Source: Caldicellulosiruptor owensensis OL (GTDB taxonomy: Bacteria; Bacillota; Thermoanaerobacteria; Caldicellulosiruptorales; Caldicellulosiruptoraceae). From it: a stretch of DNA of 64,000 nt. Each line of letters opens with the position of its first letter. The first letter of the stretch is position 1. The notes under the pieces are model-generated. The model ran no database searches and was not told the DNA's origin. It saw only the letters and a list, made by a program, of their open reading frames with translations. Below, piece after piece: positions 39,225-50,133 of the stretch. The position numbers were made by a program, and so were the translations under genes. The stretch covers positions 1 through 64,000 of the forward strand of contig NC_014657.1 of NCBI RefSeq assembly GCF_000166335.1, given 5' to 3'.

Positions 39225-42200
39225 ATGCGTTCTTTTTACAAGTGGATTGCCATAATAGCGATTTTTGCTTTTACGTTTAGTTTTATCTTCCCAATTGCAT
39301 CTGTTCAAGCTGCATTTAAAGATGTAAACTCAAACTATTGGGCAAAAGACCTTATCGAAAAATGGAGCAATACATACCAGGTTGTAAAAGGATATTCTGA
39401 TGGTACTTTTAAACCTTCTCAGTATATAAGCAGAGCTGAGTTTGCTAAGCTTTTAGCAAATGTCATAGGAGAAATTTCTATAGATGCTGGGATAAATTTT
39501 AAGGATGTAAAAAAGACAGATTGGTATTATTCAGCTTTGAATTCATTGTCAAGATGCATAACTGGATACAACGACCAAACATTCAAACCTAACAAAAATA
39601 TAACAAGAGAAGAGGCAGCTGTCATATGTGCCAGAGTATTCGGGATTGAACAGGTCAATGACAACAATGTGCTTTCTGCTTTTAAAGATGCAGATGAGAT
39701 CTCTTCATGGTCAAGAAATTATGTAGCTGCGCTTGTGCAAAAAAATTATATAAAAGGATACCCAGATAGCACATTTAAACCCAAAAAGTTTATAACTCGT
39801 GCAGAGGCATTGAGTATCTTAGACAATATCATAGGTTTACTTTTATATAAAGAGGGATATTACACTTCAAAAGAAGTAAAAGGCAATCTTGTTATTAACA
39901 AGACTGGTGTAAGAATAAATGGCTTTTCAGTAAACGGAAATGTAATTATTGCGGAAGGTGTGGGTAAGGGAAATGTAAAAATTGAGAATTCCAATATTAA
40001 TGGCAGCATTATAATTCGCGGTGGTGGTGAACACAGTGTAACTTTAGAAAATGTAAAAGCACAAAAGGTAAAAGTTGACAATATTCAAGCGGCTACGAGA
40101 GTTATAGTTTCAGGAAATTCTAATATTGAAAAAGTAGAAGTAAAAGAAAAAGCAATAATAGAAAATTTATCGAAGTTACCAATAAAAAGCATTGTGATTA
40201 GTTCAAATGAATCTTCAAGTATTTCTGTTTTTATAAAAGGAAATGCAGAGAGGATTGAAATTATTTCGGCAAAGGCAGAAGTTAATATAACTCAAGGGAA
40301 TATAAATAAGGTTATAATTCAAAACGAAGCAAATTTGAAAGTTGAAAAAAACTCTAAAATACAGGAGCTGACTGTAAATTCGCAGAATGTGAAAATATTG
40401 TCCCAGGGCATGATCGAAAAAATACAAGTAAATGAAGAAAAGGTATATGTGAATAATAATGAGGTTACAAAAGGGCAAATAGTTTCAATAATAGATGGCA
40501 AAACAGAAAAAATCCAAAATCAGCAGCAAACTTCAAGTCAGAGTAATACAAGCAGTACCAGTTCCCAAACAACATCAAATAACACAGCTTTATTTTTAGA
40601 AGAAGGCAGCCAGGCTTCTGTTGCAAGTATAGGAAGCACAACATCGTCCAGTTCTGGACAAACAGGAGGGACATCTTCTGGCACAACAGGCAGTTCGTCT
40701 TCAGGTTCAACAGGTGTGTCAAGCTCAGGAATTGTAGCTTTGCTTTCTGTTGACAAGGAAACAATTACAGTATGTCAGGACAATACTGTCAGTGTTACAG
40801 TTAAAGATGCTCAGGGCAATCCTCTTGCTGGCAAATTGGTAACGATAGAAGGCAAAAGTAGCTATACAAATTCAAACGGTGTTGCAACAATTTCACTGAA
40901 TGTTTCTGAGAGCAAAGAATTAATTATAAATGTGGATGGAAAAAACTATGGTGGCCTTTTGTATGCAATCAAGCCAACAGAAGGTGTTATAAAACTTAAG
41001 TTAAAGACAGCTACTGATATTTATGAAAACCAGTTTAATGTAAAAATAGTAGGGTGCTCTTTGCAGTTTAGCCAAACATATCAGGTAAACACAACTGAAT
41101 TAGGCATAATTGTGCCAGTAGGAAATGATTACAAAGTTTTGGCATGGAAGTATGCTGCTGAGAAGGGACTTATTTATGCGTTGCTTGACAGTGTAAATGT
41201 GGTAAGTGGAATGAACAGAATTGTTGTAGACACAACAACGTCTGAGTTTGTAAACGCTACTATAAGCTTCTCTTATGAAAACAAAGCGTTGACAGATTAT
41301 GAGTTTTCAGTGGCAAATAGTACTTACAGTGATGTTTTTACAACCGATGATGTAAAAGTAAATCTCCAGAACAGCCAGATAAATATAATTGCAAACAAAG
41401 GAACGTATACAATTAAGGTTGCAAAGGAGATAAATGGCGAAAAATTATATTTTGTAAGAACATGCCAGCTAAATACATCAGGTGCAACTTTACAATTTGC
41501 ATTTACCTCACTTAAAAAGTTAACATTTACATTTAATGGATTATTCAATTTAACCTCAGTTGTAGAAAGTGTGTATGTAAAGCTGAACAACCAAAGATAT
41601 CAGTTGTCTGATGATTTGAGCGTTTATCTACCTAAAGGGACATATACCTTAGATGAGGTTGTGATAAATGTTTATGATGCTAATAATTCACCTTTAAGAT
41701 ACACTTTTGCTGTGGATAAAAATAACTCTCCTTTATCAATTGATCTTACTTCGTCCAATGAAGAAGTGACAAAAGAAATAGATTTTAATATAAACGAAAG
41801 CAAAAGCAACTTTATTGTTTGTAACGTAAATGATGAAAAAATAACAAGTTTAAAAGCAAGTTCTGTTGCTATTTTGTACGAAAATATAAAAACGCTTAGT
41901 GGTTACAATTTAGATGTTGTAGTAGATGATGCATATCCTAATTTCCTTGGATTTGAGATACCGTACGGGACAAACATATCACTGCAGGATGGTGCGCAGC
42001 TACGTCCTCTTAGCGTATTGACAACAAAAATATTGGAAAATAATGTTTGCGCAACTTTGTTCTATACACCAAGTGAGATAGCAGACGGCAATTATACATT
42101 AGTGGTTCAGAAAGATTTAGGACCACTTTATGAAAACCGCGTTTTAGCAGAAAGTTATTCATTTGAAATTAACTCAAATGGCGATGCTTCAGGGTATGCG

Positions 42201-44549
42201 GAGCAGACTTCTAATGAATCAGAAATAGTTGAAAAGGTTTCATACAAAATCGACTCAACAGCGGATGATGTAATGTTTATAAGTGTGCCTACAAACCTGC
42301 AAATAGCTGACTATAACCAGTTGTGTCAGAATATTTTTATGAATTTAATGAGAAATTACCCGCTTGCACTGGATTATGGAGTAAGTGATGTAATTGGTGT
42401 AAGATTCTTCACAGGCGAAGTTGAAGACGTTATGATGTTTATAATTTCTTATATCTACGAAAAACAAGAAAGAATTGCAAGAAGACAAGCCGTTTTCCAA
42501 AAAGCTCAAGAAATAGTTCAAACTGTAATAGACCAGACTTATAATGACTATGACAAAGTTTTGGCATTACATGACTATTTGATACTTCATACAAGATATG
42601 ATATGGAAAGCTACCTTAACCAAAGTGGACCATTTGATATTCACACCGCATATGGAGCGCTGATAAATGGGTTAGCAGTGTGCGATGGTTATGCAAAAGC
42701 AATGTATGTACTTTTGAACACTGCAGGGATAGAAACAATTGTTGTATACGGCGAAGCAGGGGATGTGGCAAGCAAAGTCGGGCATGCATGGAATATGGTA
42801 AAGCTTGATGGAGATTGGTACCAGCTTGATGTAACGTGGGATGATAGGGATAGTCTTGGAGGAGTAGAAATTGATTACAGTTACTTCAACGTAACAGATG
42901 ACGATATTAGCTCTGATCACTGGTGGGACAGAAGCTTGTATCCAATATGTACAGCAACTAACTATAAATATGGAAATTACTACAAAGCAGAAATAGTACC
43001 GGAAGTTGTTTACTATAATCTGCCAAACATTGTGCAGATTGTTGTTAAAGACTACAAAGAAAATCCACAACCAGAAAGGCTTATTACAGTAACTTACTAT
43101 GATCTTACCACTCAATCTGATGAAGTTGCATTTGTAGGATATACTGACATGGAAGGAAAAGTTGTATTTTATGTTACACCTACTGAGTTTACCAGTTATA
43201 AAATTTACGTAACACCAAGAATGGAACCAAAGGGCTATATCGGTGTTGTTGAGAAATTAAAACCGGTCACAATAAAATTTAACATAAATGGAACAGCAGT
43301 GGCTCAATTTGGTTTAGTTAGAAATGGAAGGGAGCTTTTCTATACTAATGATGGACAAATTTCTGTTGATATGAGCGTCTATTTTGATAACAATATAACA
43401 CTATTTGGAGAAGGTTTTGTAGTAAAAAGAAGCTTGAGCTTTAATGGTTATGATCCGGAAGAAGTTCCTGTTTTCAATGATATATATTACGATGCATCTG
43501 TACAACTGCATGTATATGATGGCACGGCTGACATTGTAGGTGCAAACATTTATATTATCGACAAAGATACCTACAAGGAATTATTTGTTGGAACCACAGA
43601 TACAGCTGGCAAATTGCCTCTGATTATTACTAAAGGAGAATATATTGCAAAGATTGTATATGGAGACGGAGATAAAGAGTTCATAAACTATGCATATGCA
43701 AAATTAAATGTCTTCGAAGATTCCCAAATAGATCTTGATTTGGCTAAGTTCAGCACTGCTCAATTTATACCTCACTTTACTGAGGGTGGATTGGGCTTAA
43801 ATGATAGACTCTACATTGGATTTGAAACATCTGCACCTTATGTCAAGATTGCAACTTTTATAGGCAAAAGACGTGAAGCAAAATTTGCCCCTGGTGATTA
43901 TGGGTACGTTTGGGTTTTTGCACACAATCCTTACTATGATGACCCAAGGTCATTGGGGTACAAGCCAACAGAAAAGCTTGTAATTCCAACTGAGCCGCAG
44001 ATTATAACTTATGACCTTGGCATTGATGCAAGCAAAATTGCAATAAAAAGTGTTTATAAGTTCAATCCAGAAACTTGGAAGTTTGAGCCAACCACATTAG
44101 ATAGTGTTTACCAGGGCGATGTGTTGAAATTGGACATTTATATTCCAACTTACAGTCACTACATCATAGGTGAAACTGGCATATGCACGGAGATGGCATA
44201 TGATAATCAACCAAGTATATTCTTTATATCTTCTGATATACCTTATCCAATTACTGCTGTAACAAAAACACAGGATTTAAGTGAAAATAATATTGAAATA
44301 TTTTTCCCAGGTTTTGATGAAAGAACAGATACATGGAGTATCATCTTGGCAGGTGTGAATGGTGATTTGAATTCCATGCTGATTATAAATCTTCCATTTG
44401 TGCCGTACGATAGAAATTACACATTGCAATCTCCGATTAAAGTATATCAGGCTCAAAGTTTTTCGAGCGGTGGTTCACCAAGAAGAACATTTATAAAGAT
44501 GCTACAGTTAAAAAATAATTTCAAGCAGATAAATCCCGTAAAAAAGTAA
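39225..44549 (+). CDS. Large S-layer homology protein with transglutaminase-like domain
   Basis: This 1774-residue exported protein has a signal peptide (cleavage after VQA), three SLH domains (about 31-205) that bind secondary wall polymer, a beta-rich stretch of repeated short strands (about 215-430), a Ser/Thr/Gln linker (about 435-520), several Ig-like modules, and a transglutaminase-like domain (about 1095-1235) with a complete Cys1153-His1187-Asp1202 triad in AVCDGYAKAM, VGHAWNMVK and QLDVTWDD. More beta modules follow to the end. It should sit on the cell wall and could cross-link or cleave peptides. The substrate is unknown. GGGAGG precedes the ATG. Confidence 0.9.
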   Translation: MRSFYKWIAIIAIFAFTFSFIFPIASVQAAFKDVNSNYWAKDLIEKWSNTYQVVKGYSDGTFKPSQYISRAEFAKLLANVIGEISIDAGINFKDVKKTDWYYSALNSLSRCITGYNDQTFKPNKNITREEAAVICARVFGIEQVNDNNVLSAFKDADEISSWSRNYVAALVQKNYIKGYPDSTFKPKKFITRAEALSILDNIIGLLLYKEGYYTSKEVKGNLVINKTGVRINGFSVNGNVIIAEGVGKGNVKIENSNINGSIIIRGGGEHSVTLENVKAQKVKVDNIQAATRVIVSGNSNIEKVEVKEKAIIENLSKLPIKSIVISSNESSSISVFIKGNAERIEIISAKAEVNITQGNINKVIIQNEANLKVEKNSKIQELTVNSQNVKILSQGMIEKIQVNEEKVYVNNNEVTKGQIVSIIDGKTEKIQNQQQTSSQSNTSSTSSQTTSNNTALFLEEGSQASVASIGSTTSSSSGQTGGTSSGTTGSSSSGSTGVSSSGIVALLSVDKETITVCQDNTVSVTVKDAQGNPLAGKLVTIEGKSSYTNSNGVATISLNVSESKELIINVDGKNYGGLLYAIKPTEGVIKLKLKTATDIYENQFNVKIVGCSLQFSQTYQVNTTELGIIVPVGNDYKVLAWKYAAEKGLIYALLDSVNVVSGMNRIVVDTTTSEFVNATISFSYENKALTDYEFSVANSTYSDVFTTDDVKVNLQNSQINIIANKGTYTIKVAKEINGEKLYFVRTCQLNTSGATLQFAFTSLKKLTFTFNGLFNLTSVVESVYVKLNNQRYQLSDDLSVYLPKGTYTLDEVVINVYDANNSPLRYTFAVDKNNSPLSIDLTSSNEEVTKEIDFNINESKSNFIVCNVNDEKITSLKASSVAILYENIKTLSGYNLDVVVDDAYPNFLGFEIPYGTNISLQDGAQLRPLSVLTTKILENNVCATLFYTPSEIADGNYTLVVQKDLGPLYENRVLAESYSFEINSNGDASGYAEQTSNESEIVEKVSYKIDSTADDVMFISVPTNLQIADYNQLCQNIFMNLMRNYPLALDYGVSDVIGVRFFTGEVEDVMMFIISYIYEKQERIARRQAVFQKAQEIVQTVIDQTYNDYDKVLALHDYLILHTRYDMESYLNQSGPFDIHTAYGALINGLAVCDGYAKAMYVLLNTAGIETIVVYGEAGDVASKVGHAWNMVKLDGDWYQLDVTWDDRDSLGGVEIDYSYFNVTDDDISSDHWWDRSLYPICTATNYKYGNYYKAEIVPEVVYYNLPNIVQIVVKDYKENPQPERLITVTYYDLTTQSDEVAFVGYTDMEGKVVFYVTPTEFTSYKIYVTPRMEPKGYIGVVEKLKPVTIKFNINGTAVAQFGLVRNGRELFYTNDGQISVDMSVYFDNNITLFGEGFVVKRSLSFNGYDPEEVPVFNDIYYDASVQLHVYDGTADIVGANIYIIDKDTYKELFVGTTDTAGKLPLIITKGEYIAKIVYGDGDKEFINYAYAKLNVFEDSQIDLDLAKFSTAQFIPHFTEGGLGLNDRLYIGFETSAPYVKIATFIGKRREAKFAPGDYGYVWVFAHNPYYDDPRSLGYKPTEKLVIPTEPQIITYDLGIDASKIAIKSVYKFNPETWKFEPTTLDSVYQGDVLKLDIYIPTYSHYIIGETGICTEMAYDNQPSIFFISSDIPYPITAVTKTQDLSENNIEIFFPGFDERTDTWSIILAGVNGDLNSMLIINLPFVPYDRNYTLQSPIKVYQAQSFSSGGSPRRTFIKMLQLKNNFKQINPVKK

Positions 44550-44559
44550 GAAGAAGTAG

Positions 44560-44581
44560 GGGAGAGAGATAAATCTCTCCC
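44560..44581 (+). terminator. Possible terminator after the SLH gene
   Basis: GGGAGAGA (44560-44567) pairs with TCTCTCCC (44574-44581); the following TCATTCTTTG is a poor T-run, so termination may be weak. Confidence 0.5.
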
Positions 44582-44646
44582 TCATTCTTTGTTTGCAATA
44601 TTACAAGGCTGTACAAATATACAAAAAACAGTAAACAAATTTTAAC

Positions 44647-44675
44647 TTGATAAGAGAAAGTAGATGCATTAAAAT
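44647..44675 (+). promoter_or_regulatory. Promoter of pyrG
   Basis: TTGATA (44647-44652) and TAAAAT (44670-44675) are 17 bases apart, leaving a leader of about 75 bases. Clostridial and bacillar pyrG leaders are often regulated by CTP-dependent reiterative transcription at the start; the start here is not resolved. Confidence 0.6.
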
Positions 44676-44725
44676 ATAAAAGTTATAGCGAAATAGAGGT
44701 TAACAATAGAAAAACAAATTTTTAA

Positions 44726-46403
<1,678 letters not shown>

Positions 46404-46428
46404 GTTTCAATAATTTCTCAGAATAGCT

Positions 46429-46917
46429 TTATCTTCGCCTTCGTCTGGTGTATGTGAGGTCCAAAGTTTTTGGCTTTTGCTGCCTTGGCAGCTCTGAAAT
46501 AAGGTATATAACAAAAAGATGAATTAGAAACAGCACAAGGTTTAGTCCCACGTGTATGTAAATGTAAAAAGGTCTTTGAAGAATTACCATTTTGGAAAAT
46601 TCTCTTGCAAATTCTACAAATCCCATCAGGTGTATTGAAAAAACCTGCAAAAGCAAGATCAAAAAGTTTGGGAAGCGGACATTGAACATAAATAAAATGG
46701 CAAGGATGCATGATATAACAAAGCCTGGCAGAAGCAGCAGGGTTGATGTTGTGTAAAGTCTTAAAACAATTGTAATTAAGAATATAACAATCAAGCATAT
46801 TGATGACCAGGCAAGAAGAAGCATGCTGCTGCTTGAAAACAGGTTTGTGCCTGCAAAAAAGCAAAGGTATATCAAAAGCCAAAGGAATATTTCAAATGCT
46901 ATGTTTCTGTTTTCCAT
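46429..46917 (-). CDS. Small membrane protein of unknown function
   Basis: The 162-residue protein has four to five membrane helices (about 7-25, 30-52, 58-80, 82-100, 118-140) and a basic tail ending in RRRRR. No family is recognised. The frame is chosen over an overlapping cysteine/histidine-rich minus-strand frame because of its clean membrane pattern. Its ribosome binding site, AAAAAAGGAGGG at 46957-46968, lies 39 bases from the ATG, with an 11-bp hairpin between. A TATAAT just before the ATG allows a leaderless start instead. It diverges from the walRK operon. Confidence 0.65.
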   Translation of the reverse strand: MENRNIAFEIFLWLLIYLCFFAGTNLFSSSSMLLLAWSSICLIVIFLITIVLRLYTTSTLLLLPGFVISCILAILFMFNVRFPNFLILLLQVFSIHLMGFVEFAREFSKMVILQRPFYIYIHVGLNLVLFLIHLFVIYLISELPRQQKPKTLDLTYTRRRRR

Positions 46918-46925
46918 AGTATTAT

Positions 46926-46952
46926 AGCTCTTAAAAGTATATTTTAAGAGCT
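46926..46952 (-). promoter_or_regulatory. Perfect hairpin between ribosome binding site and start codon
   Basis: An 11-bp inverted repeat, AGCTCTTAAAA (46926-46936) with its complement at 46942-46952 and a 5-base loop, separates a strong SD (46957-46963) from the ATG at 46917. Folded, it would cut the 39-base gap to about 12 bases. It could also be an operator, since TATAAT overlaps its edge on the minus strand. Confidence 0.6.
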
Positions 46953-47109
46953 CTTTCCCTCCTTTTTTAGCAGCGTGAGAGGTTTTAATTTTAGAAACTA
47001 CTCCAAAATCAATTATACCTTAAAAAGTTGAATTAGTGTATAATTAAATTGTCAAGTTGGTAAAATCAAAAACCTTCATCGAAAAGAAAAAAGGAGGATA
47101 TAAAAGCTC

Positions 47110-47802
47110 ATGTCGAAAGCACATATCCTTGTTGTTGATGATGAAAAGCCAATTGTTGATATAATAAAGTTCAATTTAGAAAAGGAAGGGTATAAAGTGA
47201 CAGCATCGTACGATGGTGAGGATGCTTTAAATAGAATAAAAAGTGAAAACTACGACATGGTTCTTTTGGATGTAATGCTTCCTAAGATTGATGGATTTTC
47301 TGTATGTAAGAAGGTTCGTGAGTTTTCGGATGTTCCCATTATAATGATAACGGCAAAGGCTGATGAGGTTGACAAAGTTTTGGGGCTGGAGCTCGGGGCG
47401 GATGATTACATAACAAAACCGTTTGGCATAAGAGAGCTTATTGCAAGGGTTAGGGCAAACTTGAGGAGGACAGCTCTAAGTTCAGTGCAAGATGGCAAGG
47501 TGTTAAAAGCAGGGGCTTTGACCTTGAACCCTGAGACGTTTGAGGTGAAGAAAAACGGCAAAGTTGTTGAACTTACCGTGAGAGAATATGAGCTTTTGAA
47601 GTTTTTGATGTCGCAAAAAGGTCAGGTGTTTTCAAGAGAAGAGCTTTTGGAAAAGGTTTGGGGCTATGAATACTACGGAGATGTTAGAACTGTGGATGTT
47701 ACTGTAAGAAGACTGAGAGAAAAGATTGAAGACAACCCGTCTGAACCCACTTTTATTTTGACAAAGAGGGGAATTGGCTACTACTTTAATCCGAACATAT
47801 AA
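47110..47802 (+). CDS. walR: Response regulator WalR (OmpR/PhoB family)
   Basis: The 230-residue regulator has a receiver domain with phospho-acceptor Asp54 in MVLLDVMLP and switch residues in ITAKAD and TKPF, plus a winged-helix DNA-binding domain ending with EYYGDVRTVDVTVRRLREKIE. The assignment to WalR (YycF), which controls cell-wall hydrolases in Firmicutes, rests on the downstream walK-yycH-yycI order. AAAAGGAGG precedes the ATG. A -10 TATAAT lies at 47039-47044. Confidence 0.9.
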   Translation: MSKAHILVVDDEKPIVDIIKFNLEKEGYKVTASYDGEDALNRIKSENYDMVLLDVMLPKIDGFSVCKKVREFSDVPIIMITAKADEVDKVLGLELGADDYITKPFGIRELIARVRANLRRTALSSVQDGKVLKAGALTLNPETFEVKKNGKVVELTVREYELLKFLMSQKGQVFSREELLEKVWGYEYYGDVRTVDVTVRRLREKIEDNPSEPTFILTKRGIGYYFNPNI

Positions 47803-47825
47803 AGGTAAGGGGAATAAAATACACG

Positions 47826-49526
47826 ATGACAAGAAGCATAGAAAGCAGGCTCATACTTGTTTTTGGACTTTTAATTTTGATGGTCATGTTCATATCAAGT
47901 TTTTTTATCATAGACAGGACAAAAAACTACTTTTATGAAGATGTCCAGAAAAAGATTGAGTTTATGGTAAGCTCATCACTCATCAGGCTTTTAGAGGATA
48001 AAAACCTGACACAGGAAAGAATTCAAACTATCGTCAACCAGTCGATGAAAGAAAGTCAGTACGGGTTCATGATTCAAAAACTCATTGTGACAGATAGTAG
48101 AGGGAAGGTTGTGGCATCTTTCCCGAGGATGGATATTAGCTTTTTCCCGTCAGATGAGATTTTGACAAGCCTTGCAGGTTACAAAGTTGTAAAGAGGGAA
48201 GTTGAGGATCAGGTTATGGTTTTTGCATTCCCGATAAAAAGTGGCAGGTCGGTAGAAAGGGCACTGTATTTGGAGGTGTCTGTTCAGAATATTCTTGCCA
48301 CGGTCACTGACATCAAAAACATCCTGCTCATGGCTTACATTGTTGCAATAGTTTTCTCACTTTTTATAGGTCTGTTGTTTGCTAAGACTCTTTCAAACCC
48401 GCTCAGAAAACTTACCAGACAGGCTCTTGAAATGGCAGAGGGAAATCTTGATGTGAAGATTGAAGTTTCCAGCCAAGATGAAATTGGCAAGCTTGCGAGC
48501 GCTTTTAAGGTCATGGCGACGAACGTAAAAAAATATATATCAGAGCTTGAATTCGAAAAACAAAAGCTTGAAAGAATACTTCAGAACATGTCGGATGGAA
48601 TTTTGGCTGTAAACTCTAAAAATGAAATCATTCATATAAACGAGAGTGCCGAAAAATTTTTAAAAGGCAATATTGAAGGCTTTTTAGAATATGTTCGAGG
48701 TGATAAGGATTGCGGGGATATGAAAGAAATATACGAAGTTGATGGGTGGACACTTGAAGTGAACACAGCAACCTTTGTAGATTCTTATCAGGGTACAGGC
48801 AGGATATTTATTCTTCATGATATAACCCAGCAGGCAAAGCTTGATAGAATGCGAAAACAGTTTGTTGCAGACGTATCTCATGAGCTTAGAACTCCAATCA
48901 CAACCATCAAGACATATTCTGAAACTCTTTTGGATGTTGATGATGAAGCTGTGAAAAGAGAGTTTTTGGGTGTGATCATAAAAGAGTGTGATAGGATGAC
49001 AAGGCTGATTTCTGATCTTTTGTATCTATCGCGACTTGACAGTGGAGAGAATATTTTAAAAATTGAAGAAGTAAATGTTAGTGAACTTATAAGGTTTGTA
49101 TGTGAAAAGATGAGAATTCATGCGAAGAAGAAAAACCAAAAACTTTTATGCAGTGCAAAGGAAAACGTGGTGATTGAGGCTGACAGAGACAGGCTTGAAC
49201 AGGTGCTAATTAACCTTATAAACAACGCTGTTGTCTATGTTCAGGAAGGCGGGCAAATAGAAGTTGGGCTTGAAAAGGATGAGGAGCATGTGAAGATAAC
49301 TGTAAAGGACAACGGGCCAGGAATTCCTGAAGATGATCTTCCACGCATCTTTGAAAGGTTTTACAGGGTTGACAAAGCAAGGTCGCGAAGCCTTGGTGGT
49401 AGCGGGCTTGGTCTTTCGATTGCTGATGAGATTGTAAAGGCACATGGTGGAAAGATTCAGGTTGAAAGTAGGGTTGGTGTTGGAACTAAATTTACGGTTA
49501 TTCTTCCTGTGAAAAATACTGTTTAA
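47826..49526 (+). CDS. walK: Sensor histidine kinase WalK
   Basis: The 566-residue kinase has two membrane helices (about 8-29 and 168-190), an extracellular domain between them, a HAMP linker, a PAS domain (about 255-340), a HisKA domain with His352 in ADVSHELRTP, and an ATPase domain with NLINNAVVYV, DNGPGIP and GGSGLGLSIADEIVKAHGG. This matches the Bacillus WalK layout. It phosphorylates WalR. It starts 23 bases after walR behind GTAAGGGG. Confidence 0.9.
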   Translation: MTRSIESRLILVFGLLILMVMFISSFFIIDRTKNYFYEDVQKKIEFMVSSSLIRLLEDKNLTQERIQTIVNQSMKESQYGFMIQKLIVTDSRGKVVASFPRMDISFFPSDEILTSLAGYKVVKREVEDQVMVFAFPIKSGRSVERALYLEVSVQNILATVTDIKNILLMAYIVAIVFSLFIGLLFAKTLSNPLRKLTRQALEMAEGNLDVKIEVSSQDEIGKLASAFKVMATNVKKYISELEFEKQKLERILQNMSDGILAVNSKNEIIHINESAEKFLKGNIEGFLEYVRGDKDCGDMKEIYEVDGWTLEVNTATFVDSYQGTGRIFILHDITQQAKLDRMRKQFVADVSHELRTPITTIKTYSETLLDVDDEAVKREFLGVIIKECDRMTRLISDLLYLSRLDSGENILKIEEVNVSELIRFVCEKMRIHAKKKNQKLLCSAKENVVIEADRDRLEQVLINLINNAVVYVQEGGQIEVGLEKDEEHVKITVKDNGPGIPEDDLPRIFERFYRVDKARSRSLGGSGLGLSIADEIVKAHGGKIQVESRVGVGTKFTVILPVKNTV

Positions 49527-49534
49527 TTCTATTT

Positions 49535-49594
49535 TGTAATAGGCTCTTAACTTGCTTGTAACAGATTTGTAATATAAAAATTGTATAATGTAAA
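49535..49594 (+). promoter_or_regulatory. WalR box and -10 element inside the wal operon
   Basis: TGTAAC (49557-49562), five bases, then TGTAAT (49568-49573) matches the published WalR consensus TGTWAH-N5-TGTWAH exactly. It covers the -35 position of a TATAAT at 49584-49589. Further half-sites lie at 49535 (TGTAAT) and 49589 (TGTAAA), spaced by about 22 and 21 bases, two helical turns each. Confidence 0.7.
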
Positions 49595-49626
49595 TAGGAT
49601 GATTGTAACTTGCTGGTGATGACGAG

Positions 49627-50115
49627 ATGAAAAAACTTGCGATGATATTGAGCGTATTGTTTATTTTGTCAATAGCTACTGTAGCTTTTGCAGGTGATGA
49701 AAAAAATCTAAATAGAGCAAAAAATATAAATTCGATTGAGATAGATGGTAGTAAAATAACATCTACTGTATCTTCACTTGTCGAAATAGCAGAGTATGAA
49801 AGCCAACTAACAACTTCGGTATTTGTTCTGTCAGGAAAAGCATCAGAAGGTGTAGAGATTAGTATATATACTAAAAAAGACAAAAAAGAAACATTTTCAC
49901 AGCAAGGTCTTGTTGATAAGTTTCAAGTAGGCAAGTCTGGCTATTTTGCAAAAAAGATTAATGTGGATGAGGGGACCACTTATATTCTTGTGGTTGCAAA
50001 GAAGGGTAAAGATACACAGATAAGTCTTCTTAAAGTTTTGTATGAGAAGAAAGAAAGTTTTTTTACCAAAGTGGAAAAGGCAATATCAAATTTTATAAGT
50101 TCGCTTGGCAAATAA
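49627..50115 (+). CDS. Small secreted protein in the wal operon, function unknown
   Basis: The 162-residue product has a signal peptide (AMILSVLFILSIATVAFAG) and a mature part of about 140 residues predicted to be beta-rich (SVFVLSGKASEGVEISIYTKK, TYILVVAKKGKD). The family is not recognised; the GKASEGVEISIYTKK pattern resembles small Ig-like adhesion modules. It sits between walK and yycH, a place normally empty, and starts 37 bases after a WalR box, so it may be directly controlled by WalR. Confidence 0.75.
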   Translation: MKKLAMILSVLFILSIATVAFAGDEKNLNRAKNINSIEIDGSKITSTVSSLVEIAEYESQLTTSVFVLSGKASEGVEISIYTKKDKKETFSQQGLVDKFQVGKSGYFAKKINVDEGTTYILVVAKKGKDTQISLLKVLYEKKESFFTKVEKAISNFISSLGK

Positions 50116-50133
50116 AAAAAGAGGGTAAGGTGA

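Noticed and set aside
42672..43115. Minus-strand open frame inside the SLH-transglutaminase gene
   Set aside because: Shadow of a clearly coding region that holds the catalytic triad.
46418..46882. Cysteine/histidine-rich minus-strand frame of 154 codons
   Set aside because: It overlaps the better membrane-protein frame (46429-46917) and lacks a ribosome binding site.
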